Source: JBHGBM01 sp041946965 (GTDB lineage Bacteria > Acidobacteriota > Terriglobia > Bryobacterales > Bryobacteraceae). From it: a stretch of 64,000 nt of DNA. Location: NCBI GenBank assembly GCA_041946965.1, contig JBHGBM010000017.1, positions 1-64,000 of the forward strand. The letters run 5' to 3'. Made by a program: the position numbers and the translations under genes. Below, in pieces: positions 15,211 to 24,000 of this stretch (the first letter of the stretch is position 1; each line of letters starts with the position of its first letter). The notes below the pieces were generated by a model. It did not search any database, had not been told where the DNA came from, and saw nothing but the letters and a program-made list of their open reading frames with translations.

Positions 15211-18200
15211 ATGCCGGATCTTGAAGCCGTGCAGTTCGCGGATTTCTATGAGGCTGTGCACGGCTACGAGCCGTTCGAATGGCAGAAGCGGCTGGCTAAA
15301 GACATTCTTGAACACCACAACTGGCGCGATGTTCGCGTTCCGACCGGATGCGGCAAGACAAGCGTGCTGGATATCGCCCTATTCGAACTTGCCCTCCAGG
15401 CTGACTTGGCTCCCGAAAACCGGACAGCCTCTCGTCGCATCTGTTTCGTGATAGACCGCCGCCTGGTTGTGGACGAGGTTACTGAACACGCGATGGAAAT
15501 CCGCCGTGCTCTCGGAGAAGCGAGAGCCGGCCGACGGCAGGAGACAGTTCTTTGTACCGTGTCTCAGCGGCTCACGAAAATCTCAGCCGACCGGGACCAA
15601 GTGCTGCGCGTCGTCCGGCTGCGAGGCGGGGTGTATCGGGACGACGGGTGGGCGGCAGATCCACTCACGCCGACGGTCATCATCTCGACCGTGGACCAGA
15701 TAGGATCCCGTCTTCTGTTCCGCGGATACGGTGTGAGCCCACGCAGTCGCTCTGTCCAGGCTGGTCTGCTGGGCTTCGACACCCGCATCATTTTGGATGA
15801 GGCTCACCTGGCGAGTGTCTTCGCGACTTCGCTGCAACACGTGCGCAGTTACCAAACTGATGCGAAGCGTCCGCCCCTTGGCCGTCAACGCGGCGTAAGC
15901 CTTGTTCGGATGTCGGCGACTGTGCACGAGAAAGATTGCTTCGAGCTCACGCGGGAAGAGCGAAAGGACAGGCGACTAGCGGCTCGGCTCAATGCCCATA
16001 AATGTGCCGAGTTGATCACGGTCAACGTGGAATCGATCAGCAAGGACGAGCGAAAGAAGCAGCCACGCAAAGCCAAGGAGGTAGAGGCCAAGAATCGGCA
16101 GCACTTCGGCACCAGTGTCGCCGCTCTTGCGGAAACGTTCGCTTACGAAGATCCAGGGAAGCAAACTGGGCCTCGTGTTATCGGCGTGGTCGTGAACCGC
16201 GTTTCGACTGCCAGGACCGTGTTTGCCCGTTTAAGCACCACGAGAGGCGGGTACGCGCGCGACGTGATCCTTCTCACCGGCCGAATTCGGCCTTTCGATC
16301 GAGACCGGCTACTTCAGCTTTGGTTGCCCAAGATCCGCGCAGGCCGCAACACTGATTTGAACAGACCGTTGTTCGTCGTCGGTACACAGACAGTGGAGGT
16401 CGGCGCGAATCTCGATTTCGACGCTCTTGTGACCGAGGCGGCACCGTTGGATGCCTTGCGCCAACGGTTCGGCCGACTGGACCGTCTCGGCAGGCGACAC
16501 GAACGTGGCTTGGCCTCCCCGGCGGCGATCGTCATTCGGAGCGATCAGAAAAGCAGTGCGTTTGACGATCCGGTCTATGGCACCGAAACCGCAGAGACCT
16601 GGAGGTGGCTTAACAGCAAGGAGGTTCTCGGGAAGGCGAAACGCATCGATTTCGGCGTGAACCACCTCGATCCGAAGCTCAGCAAGTTACAGCCGCCAAT
16701 TTCGCCGGGCATCATGGCACCTTTGCTGTTCCCATCTCATCTCGACGCGTGGGCGCAAACCAACCCGGAGCCGGATCCGGATCCCGACCTGGAGCCGTTC
16801 CTGCACGGTACTGCAGGATCTGCTGCTGACGTCCAGATCGTCTGGCGAGCGGATCTTATCGACAGCAACGAGCTCCAATGGCGAGAAATCGTCGCTCTCA
16901 TGCCACCACGCACCCGCGAGTCGCTGCCGGTTCCGGTCTACGAAGTGCGGAGTTGGCTGCGTAAGCAAGCCGCAGGCGAGATTGCGGATCTTGAAGGGGG
17001 CGCGTTCGACGTATCGGCTGAAATGGGTGCGCCATATCGTCGCGTGCTGCGATGGTTCGGTTCCGATGATAGTCGTACCCGTCTTGCCGGTCCCGATCAA
17101 GTGAGGCCGGGCGATACAATCGTCGTTCCGGCAAGCTACGGTGGCGCGGACACTTTCGGCTGGAATCCTGAATTCAGTGAGGCTGTTTCGGACGTGGCCG
17201 AACCTTGTCTCGTGCAACTCGTTAACTCCTATCCGAAAACCGCTCTAAGGCGTCCGAGAGTTCGGCTCCGGTTGCATCCACACCTTCTCCCCAGCGCTAA
17301 AGAATTGCCGCTTGACCGAGTTCGCGGATTCTTTCGCGCCGCCGTGGATGCGGTCCGAGCGCACGACCAAGACTCTTGGCCTGCAATTGAACGGATCTTG
17401 CGTGCCATTCGGCCTTATGTGAGGGAGGCGGAACGCGCAGCGGCTATCGATGCAATCCTACAGGCAAAGGATCGACCACAGGTCCGTCTTTACCCGCAGC
17501 AGGATGCTTTCGTGTTGACCGCTGATGTACGACTTCCCCTCGCCGCGCCCGAAGCTCCGGCATCAGAGAATGCGGAGTTTGAGGAACCCGAAGACGACGA
17601 GATGTCGTTCAGATCCGACGGCCACCCGATTACACTCCTGAAGCATACGGCTGCTGTGCGAAAGAGTTGTGCCAAATTCGCCCGAGCGTGCGGGCTGGAA
17701 AAGGAGGTGCGCCGCGCTCTACTGCTCGCAGCCTCCTGGCACGACGTGGGAAAGCGCGATGCGCGATTCCAGGCATGGCTTCACGGCAGCGAGGTAAAGG
17801 CCCTCGTGGCACTTGCAGGCGATGAGCCACTGGCAAAGTCTGGCCGCGATCCGCGGAACTGGAAATCTTCTGAGGTATTTGGGTATCCGAAGGGTTTGCG
17901 CCATGAGTTCGTTTCGGTGCGTCTGCTGGAGCAGGCGGTTGGCCTACGGTGTTCTGACCCTGACCTCGCGAGGCTCCTGGTCGGCACCCACCACGGCTAT
18001 GGGCGAGCATTCGCGCCGGCAACTGAGGATAGGAAACCAGTCGAGGTGTCTGTTCGTGTGAACGGAAACCTGATCGCCGTCTCGACTGACCACCGACTCT
18101 ACCGTGCTGATAGCGGTTGGACGGATCTGTTCTGGAGAATGGTGCGGCGGTATGGTTGGTGGGGGCTTGCCTTTTTGGAAGCCCTGCTCATTACCTCCGA

Positions 18201-18225
18201 CCGACTCGTGTCAGCGCGAGAGTGA
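15211..18225 (+). CDS. cas3: Type I-G Cas3 helicase-nuclease with C-terminal HD domain
   Basis: This 1004-residue protein is the target-degrading enzyme of the system. The SF2 helicase comes first: Walker A PTGCGKTS near residue 44, DEAH near 196, SAT (RMSATVH) near 233 and the motif VI-type QRFGRLDRLGRR near 425. The HD nuclease is C-terminal, with HTAAV near 811, WHDVGKRDARFQ near 843 and THHGYGR near 927. Helicase-then-HD order is the type I-G arrangement and the reverse of most Cas3 proteins. All the metal-binding and ATPase motifs I looked for are present, so the enzyme looks functional. The start is ATG 15211, two bases after csb2; longer in-frame starts lie inside csb2. Confidence 0.93.
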   Translation: MPDLEAVQFADFYEAVHGYEPFEWQKRLAKDILEHHNWRDVRVPTGCGKTSVLDIALFELALQADLAPENRTASRRICFVIDRRLVVDEVTEHAMEIRRALGEARAGRRQETVLCTVSQRLTKISADRDQVLRVVRLRGGVYRDDGWAADPLTPTVIISTVDQIGSRLLFRGYGVSPRSRSVQAGLLGFDTRIILDEAHLASVFATSLQHVRSYQTDAKRPPLGRQRGVSLVRMSATVHEKDCFELTREERKDRRLAARLNAHKCAELITVNVESISKDERKKQPRKAKEVEAKNRQHFGTSVAALAETFAYEDPGKQTGPRVIGVVVNRVSTARTVFARLSTTRGGYARDVILLTGRIRPFDRDRLLQLWLPKIRAGRNTDLNRPLFVVGTQTVEVGANLDFDALVTEAAPLDALRQRFGRLDRLGRRHERGLASPAAIVIRSDQKSSAFDDPVYGTETAETWRWLNSKEVLGKAKRIDFGVNHLDPKLSKLQPPISPGIMAPLLFPSHLDAWAQTNPEPDPDPDLEPFLHGTAGSAADVQIVWRADLIDSNELQWREIVALMPPRTRESLPVPVYEVRSWLRKQAAGEIADLEGGAFDVSAEMGAPYRRVLRWFGSDDSRTRLAGPDQVRPGDTIVVPASYGGADTFGWNPEFSEAVSDVAEPCLVQLVNSYPKTALRRPRVRLRLHPHLLPSAKELPLDRVRGFFRAAVDAVRAHDQDSWPAIERILRAIRPYVREAERAAAIDAILQAKDRPQVRLYPQQDAFVLTADVRLPLAAPEAPASENAEFEEPEDDEMSFRSDGHPITLLKHTAAVRKSCAKFARACGLEKEVRRALLLAASWHDVGKRDARFQAWLHGSEVKALVALAGDEPLAKSGRDPRNWKSSEVFGYPKGLRHEFVSVRLLEQAVGLRCSDPDLARLLVGTHHGYGRAFAPATEDRKPVEVSVRVNGNLIAVSTDHRLYRADSGWTDLFWRMVRRYGWWGLAFLEALLITSDRLVSARE

Positions 18226-18245
18226 TTCCGGAGCGAGATAGGAAA

Positions 18246-19190
18246 ATGAGCGACCTAGAACTTTCTGGCCTCCGAGGGCACCACCCTCTCGGGTTTCTTG
18301 CCGCGTGCGGAGTCTTGCGTTCTTGCACTGGGCCCACGGGTGACGGCAAGGTCAGCCTGTACTGGAAACACGCGGCTGATGGATCCGGGTGGATTGCGGT
18401 GCTACATCGGTATAGCAGTTTGCAGTCGAGATCTTTGTTACGGCTCCTGATCTGCAAAGCCGGAATTCAACGGAAATCGCCTGCGCTAAACTGGTCGAGC
18501 AAGATCGATGATCGAAAAAAATACCGCGAGGTGGGGCTCTCGCTAATTGAGAACCGATCGGATCTGGGCAATTCGGATGCGCTGGCTGTTCTGGCCGCAC
18601 TCGCATCTGACATAGTCGCCGACGGCAAGGATAAGCTTGAAGCAACTTCGCTGGATCTGACCTCAGGCAACCAACGGTTACTGAAGTCATTGCAGGAACT
18701 CTCGGCGGATCTCTCCAAGTCGCCAAAACGTTCCGGCTATGTGCCGCCGGGCGCGGCTGCATTTAAGGAAGCGATCTTCGGTCCCTGGCGATATCAGGAC
18801 ACCGCGCACTCCTTGGGGTGGGATCCTCAGACGCAACGGTTGCATGCGCTCCGCCACAAACTGCCAGAACAGGACAAAGCAGGTCGATCTGTGCGTGCAG
18901 CAGTCTTCCTGGCCAGTCAAGCTTTCCCACTATTCCCGTGCTTTGCTGTGAACGGGAAGCTTCGCACGACTGGTTTTCACCCGGAAGGTCGCGACGAATA
19001 CTTTGCGTGGCCCATCTGGCGGGAACCGATCTCGTTGTGCGCGCTCAGATCATTGCTCGCCCTGCCGTTAAATGATCTGAGGATGCGGGGAGTTGAAGTC
19101 GTTTACCGCTGCCGGCGCGTACGCACGGGTGGCTCAGAGGGGAACTATCAGATCTTCAGTAATGCGGAGGAGTGGCCATGGCGCGCGTAA
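18246..19190 (+). CDS. Short type I-G CRISPR protein (Csb3 / small Cas8-like)
   Basis: A 314-residue protein directly downstream of cas3. The N-terminus, SGLRGHHPLGFLAACGVLR, resembles the opening motif of Csx17/Cas8-like large subunits of type I-G systems (a Pro-Leu-x-x-Leu then Ala-x-Gly-Val-Leu-Arg pattern). The protein is far shorter than Csx17, closer to the Csb3 family or to the small Cas3-linked proteins of I-G loci. It should complete Cascade, probably in target or PAM recognition. The start is ATG 18246, 20 bp after cas3; in-frame frames further upstream overlap cas3. It is the last gene of the operon, and no adaptation genes follow. The subtype context is firm; the exact family name is not. 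Confidence 0.7.
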   Translation: MSDLELSGLRGHHPLGFLAACGVLRSCTGPTGDGKVSLYWKHAADGSGWIAVLHRYSSLQSRSLLRLLICKAGIQRKSPALNWSSKIDDRKKYREVGLSLIENRSDLGNSDALAVLAALASDIVADGKDKLEATSLDLTSGNQRLLKSLQELSADLSKSPKRSGYVPPGAAAFKEAIFGPWRYQDTAHSLGWDPQTQRLHALRHKLPEQDKAGRSVRAAVFLASQAFPLFPCFAVNGKLRTTGFHPEGRDEYFAWPIWREPISLCALRSLLALPLNDLRMRGVEVVYRCRRVRTGGSEGNYQIFSNAEEWPWRA

Positions 19191-19251
19191 TCCGTCCCGG
19201 CATTTTGCCGCGTTGTTCGATCCATCTCCGTGTGTCCGCGCGTTCTCTACG

Positions 19252-19496
19252 ATGGATGTGCGGGTGTCAACGGACAAGAGGCTGACGAAGCATGGCAACA
19301 GCTTGGCGCTGGTCATTGACCGGCCGATTTTGAACTCCTGAAGATAGATGCCGAAACTCCGGTGAGTGCCACGAAGGATGGGCACCGCCTGAGCATCGAG
19401 CCCGCCGGACGATCCGAAAGAAGACAGAGGTTCGAGACGGCCCAAACGATGGCGCATGAGCATTACGGTAAGGCGTTCGAGAGGTTCGCTGACTGA
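19252..19496 (+). pseudogene. Frameshifted AbrB/MazE-type antitoxin
   Basis: The N-terminal part reads MDVRVSTDKRLTKHGNSLAL and then VIDRPIL, the SpoVT/AbrB swapped-hairpin pattern of MazE-like antitoxins. After Leu the frame hits a stop. One base further on the expected continuation resumes (LLKIDAETPVSATKDGHRLS, then IEPA) and runs to a stop at 19494-19496. The simplest explanation is loss of a single G near 19328, where family members have ILELLKIDA. No toxin partner follows; the next gene starts a separate RelB system. A sequencing error is the alternative. Confidence 0.68.
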
Positions 19497-19578
19497 TCGT
19501 TCCCGTCAATGACGCGGTTGGCGGTTCCCCGTGAAGGCGCGCCAACTGCGATACAATGTATCTCAGGAGGGACAAGCT

Positions 19579-19833
19579 ATGGCGACGACGATGGTTCACG
19601 TCCGCGTGGACGAAAGGACGAAGGATCGGGCCGCGAAGACACTGGCCGGGATGGGCCTGTCTGTGTCCGATGCCGTCCGCATGTTGCTGGTCCGCGTGGC
19701 CGCCGAGAAGGCGTTGCCCTTCGAGGTGAAGGCGCCTAACCCCACCACCGCAAAAGCCATGCGCGCCGCCGACCAGGGCAAGGGAAAACGGCACGGTTCT
19801 GCCGACGCACTCTTCAAAGACCTGGGGATCTGA
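19579..19833 (+). CDS. RelB/DinJ-family antitoxin
   Basis: An 84-residue antitoxin that should neutralise the YafQ-type toxin encoded 3 bp downstream and repress their shared promoter. The N-terminal ribbon-helix-helix is clear: MVHVRVDERTKDRAAKTLAG, then GLSVSDAVRMLLVRVAAEKA, the usual RelB/DinJ pattern. The C-terminal part, rich in Lys and Gly (residues 50-84), is the toxin-binding tail. The start is ATG 19579 with GGAGGG nine bases upstream (an in-frame ATG at 19531 lacks one). It lies near the right end of the element, where it would help stabilise it. Confidence 0.86.
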   Translation: MATTMVHVRVDERTKDRAAKTLAGMGLSVSDAVRMLLVRVAAEKALPFEVKAPNPTTAKAMRAADQGKGKRHGSADALFKDLGI

Positions 19834-19836
19834 TCG

Positions 19837-20103
19837 TTGCGGACACCGATCAGCGGCGCCCAGTTCCGCCGCGATGCGAAACTGGCGCAGAAGCGCGGCA
19901 AGGACATGGCGAAACTGCGGGAAGTTATCCTGCTGCTTGTCGAGGGAAACCCGCTGCCGGCCCGGTACAAGGATCATCCGCTCAGCGGCGAGTGGAGCCA
20001 CCACCGCGATTGCCACATCGAGCCGGACTGGCTGTTGATCTACAAGGTGAACGGTGACGACCTCTACCTGGTCCGCACGGGAACGCATTCGGACCTGTTC
20101 TGA
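19837..20103 (+). CDS. YafQ/RelE-family toxin
   Basis: An 88-residue ribosome-associated mRNA interferase of the YafQ type. It has the conserved C-terminal pattern HPLSGEWSHHRDCHIEPDW, then LLIYKV and a final HSDLF. The His and Asp residues equivalent to the YafQ catalytic set (His in HPLSG, His and Asp in the CHIEPDW segment, and the His of GTHSDLF) are all present. The start is TTG 19837, three bases after the antitoxin stop, so translation is coupled. The toxin looks intact and should depend on the upstream RelB protein for control. Confidence 0.87.
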   Translation: MRTPISGAQFRRDAKLAQKRGKDMAKLREVILLLVEGNPLPARYKDHPLSGEWSHHRDCHIEPDWLLIYKVNGDDLYLVRTGTHSDLF

Positions 20104-20273
20104 GTCTGCCGCGAAGCCACGGATTGGGTCGGGGTCGAGTTCGACCCAAAGCAATCGTCTGTGGTTTGCGAGCGCGGCACCCGCCGCGCGGGAAGAAGCG
20201 TCACCTGCTTCATCGTTCTCGCCACGGGTCCAGGCGGTACGTGAGCGCGTGCGCCGGTGCAACCCCGCGAGTG

Positions 20274-20300
20274 CCAGGCACTCACGCAGGCACTCACTGG
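20274..20300 (+). repeat. Subterminal 27-bp repeat, probable integrase arm site (right)
   Basis: Identical over 27 bp to 3724-3750 and in the same orientation, with the two AGGCACTCAC units at 20276-20285 and 20288-20297. It lies 83 bp inside the right att repeat. It is not part of a recognisable gene here, so the conservation is unlikely to be for coding. Confidence 0.6.
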
Positions 20301-20383
20301 GTTAGAGCGAGCATAGCGGATGGAACGACTAGAAATCGGCAACCCATAACAAACAAAAGACTTAGCCGCAAACTACTGAATCT

Positions 20384-20460
20384 GCTAAGTCTTTGAAAAC
20401 ACGTCATCCCCACATTCGTAATCAGCAGGTCGCCGGTTCAAGCCCGGCGGGTGGCTCCAT
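20384..20460 (+). repeat. Right attachment-site repeat (attR), tRNA-Thr 3' half
   Basis: The partner of 3597-3673. The block 20415-20460 is identical over 46 bp and contains the anticodon loop TTCGTAA, T-arm and acceptor end with TCCA. The preceding 31 bp match only in part (GCTAAGTCTTTGA and CACGTC shared). The 5' half of a tRNA is not present upstream here either. It marks the right boundary of the 16.8-kb element. Confidence 0.88.
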
Positions 20461-21072
20461 CGAATTGAAACGGAGTCCGTCCATCACAATCGCCGATTCC
20501 CAAGAAGTTGTACGCCCAAGACGATCCGTCCTTACCAGCACGCGTTCAACGCGGCCGACATCCGGCCAGCGTTGAAATCCGGCGTGCCGGCGACGATGGA
20601 GAGCGGCCGCTTGAAGGCCATCCGCGCAAGGCCTTGCGCGGCGCCTTACAGTGAAGATGAAGTCCATGGTGCTGCGCTTTAACGAACGACGAGCGACCGA
20701 AGCTGCCGTGCGCTTCCTCAGATGGCGACGCGATGATCGTGGATGCACGGCGGTTGGAGGCCGAGATCGCGGCCGGCCTGGCTCTGGTTCGCGAGAAGTG
20801 TTCAGCCGCCACCCTGAGACTTGTGCAAGACGGCGTGGTTGCATCGCTCTTCACCAGACCGAAAATCCTTCGTTCTTGCCGAGAACACTGGCGGCGATAG
20901 AGGCGCGGACTGCCTGGGCTCGCCGCGCGTCCGCGCGTTATGCCTGGTGCAGCCCCTACCCTACCCCACCACCAGACAAAACAGACCCCTTAAGCATTCC
21001 AGGGTGTATACTGTCCCCCGGGCCGGCTGCGAGAGCGGCATCCCGGCCCCGGATCGGTCTTCAGGAGGTTTT
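20461..21072. other. Gap right of the element, no convincing gene
   Basis: This 612-bp stretch lies between attR and the receptor gene. The longest plausible coding remnant is a 55-codon plus-strand frame at 20733-20900 (MIVDARRLEAEIAAGLALVR and onward), which has no recognised family and may be the relic of a gene broken by integration. A -10-like TATACT preceded by TG lies at 21007-21012, in the right place for the receptor promoter, but I see no good -35. I see no RNA gene. Confidence 0.4.
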
Positions 21073-24000
21073 ATGCGGATTCAGTTTCTGTGCCCGATCC
21101 TGGCGCTGGCGAGTGTTCCCGGGTTGCAGGCCCAGGATGCCCGCGGCGACATCATCGGGCGTGTCAGCGATCCTACGGGCGCGGTGGTGGCCGGCGCCAC
21201 CGTCCGCGTGGTGAGGACCGCCGCCAACGTTCAAAACACGGCGATCACCAACGAGACAGGCGATTACACGCTGGCGTTCCTGATCCCCGGCGAGTACGAA
21301 TTGTCGGTCGAGGCTGCCGGCTTCAAGAAGTTCGTGCAGCAAGGCATCAGCGTGCGCGTAAGCGAGAGGATCACCATGAACGTCACGCTGGAGGTCGGCT
21401 CCATTACCGAGACGGTGAAGGTGGTGGGCGAGGCGCCCCTGGTGGAATCCGCCACGGCATCGCTCGGCCAGGTGGTCGATCAGAGACGCATCGCCGAACT
21501 GCCATTGAAAGACGGCAACCCGATGATGCTGGCGGATCTCAGTCCGGGCGTCTTTTTCACCGGCACCCTGGCGTGGTCGCGTCCGTTCGACAACAGTTCG
21601 CCGTCCTCCATGGCGACCAACGGCGCGCGGTCCGGCACGAACGAGTACACCATGGACGGCGCTCCCAACAACGGGGCGATGAACGGGAACGTGGCCTATG
21701 TGCCGCCCACGGCCGTGGTTGAGGAGTTTAAGATCCAGACTTCCACTTTCGACGCCAGCGTCGGCTTCGCGACCGGCGCCGCGATCAACGTCAGCCTCAA
21801 GTCCGGCACCAACGACTTGCACGGCACCCTGCACGAATTTCTCCAGAACACGTCCCTGGGGGCCAACAGCTTTTTCTCGAACACGGCCGGCCGGCCCCGT
21901 GACGTGAACCGCCAGAACCGCTGGAGCGCCTCCGGCACCGGGCCGGTGTACATCCCCAAGCTGTACAACGGCAAGAACGTGACCTTCTGGATGTATGGTT
22001 ACGAAGGCATCGCGGACTACTTCCCGCGCGAGACCCTGACCACCAGCGTGCCGAACGAGAAGCTGAAGCAAGGGGACTTCTCAGACCTGCTGAAGATCGG
22101 CTCGATCTACCAGATCTACGACCCCAAGACCATCCAACTCGCGCCGGGCGGGCGCACCAGCCGCCAGGTCTTCCCGGGCAATATCATCCCCGCGAGCCGG
22201 ATCGATCCTATCGCGGTCAAGCTCCTGCCGTTCTATCCAAAGCCCAACCTGCCCGGCACGGCGGACGGCACGAACAACTACACCACTCCGAATTCCGACA
22301 CGGACAACTTCTTCAGTCACATCTTCCGCATCGACCACAACTTCAGCGAGAATCACAGGGCCTTCTTCCGCGGGCACGCCAACCGGCGTTTCCAGCGCAC
22401 CGCGCACCAGTTTCGCGGCACCGGCCTGCCTCCCACCAACGGAACCAACAACTGGCGGCAGAACCGGGGCGCCGTGATCGACGATGTGTACGTCTTCAGC
22501 CCGCAGTTCCTCATGAACACGCGCTACAGCTACACCCGTTACTTCGAGCCGGTTGACGCGCTGACCTCGGGCTGGAACCCGGCCGAGTACGGTTTCTCGC
22601 AGAAACTTGTGGACCAGATCAGAAGGGAAGATCCGCGGCGTCTCCAGTTGCCGGAAATCGCACCGGCGGGCTACTACGCCCTGAGCGCTTCCAACCGGGC
22701 CGCCAACCACGCTGAAATTCACGCGTTCGCCGCCAATTTCACCCGCATGGTGCGAGCCCACACGCTGCGTTTCGGCGCCGAGCACCGCATCTACCGCAAC
22801 AACAACGCGGGGCTTGGCAGAGGTTCGGGAAGCCTGACCTTCAGCACGAACTGGACCCGGGGACCGTTGGACAACTCGCCGACGGCGCCCATGGGTCAGG
22901 GGCTGGCCAGCTTCCTGCTGGGATTGCCGACCAGCGGCTACATCAATGTCAACGACTCCCTGGCGCAACAGGCCACTGTTCCGTCGTTCTATTTCCAGGA
23001 CGACTGGAAGATCACCCGCAAGCTGACCTTCAATCTGGGCCTGCGCTACGAGATCGACCGCCCGCTGACGGAGCGCTTCAACCGCACGGTACGGGGATTC
23101 GATTCCGCCGCCGCCTTGCCCATCGAGGCGGCGGTGCAGGCCAACTACGCCCGCAGCCCGATTCCGGAGGTGGCCCCCGGCCAGTTCCGGGTGCGCGGAG
23201 GACTGACCTTCGCGGGTGTGGGCGGACAGCCGCGGACTCTCTGGAACACCAATACGAGGAACTTCTCGCCCCGCGCCGGCCTGGCCTACCAGATCAACAT
23301 CCGTACGGTGGTCAGGGCCGGTTATGGCTTTTTCTACGACCTCGACCGCCAAAGCGTAAATCAGATCGGTTTCAGCCAGCAGACCTCCCTGGTTCCCACG
23401 GTGGATCAAGGCGTGACGTTCATAGCCAGCACAGCAGACCCCTTCCCGAACGGCTGGAGCCAGCCAACCGGCGCCTCGCTGGGCGTGATGACTTACGCCG
23501 GCCAGAGCATCAGCTTCTTCAACCCCGACCTGTTGACGCCTTACATGCAGCGGTGGCAGATCGGGGTGCAGCGCGAACTCGCCGGCCAGACGGTGGCGGA
23601 GCTGGCGTACGTCGGCAGCCGCGGGACCAGACTACGGACAAGCCGGGCGCTGAACGCCGTGCCGCGGCAGTACTACAGCACGCTTCCGGCGCGCGATCAG
23701 CCGTGGATCGACTACATCACGGCGGCGGTCGCCAACCCGTTCTACCCGCTGCTGCCGGGGACCAGCCTGGCGGGGTCCACCGTCGGGCGTTCGCAATTGC
23801 TGAGGCCGTTCCCGCAGTTTACGGGCGTCAGCTACACCACCAATGAAGGTTACTCCTGGTATCACTCGCTTCAGACGCGCTTCGAAAAACGGCTCTCCGC
23901 CGGTTACACCGTCTCCGTGGCGTGGACCTGGTCGAAGTTCATGGAGGCCACCGGCTTCCTCAACGAGACCGATCCGCGGCCCGAGCGGGTCATTTCGGAC

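Noticed and set aside
19191..20400. CRISPR array next to the cas operon
   Set aside because: I looked for regularly spaced repeats of 25-40 bp on both sides of the operon (12114-12255 and 19191-20400). Only the single 27-bp arm site and the att repeat recur, and those are island ends.
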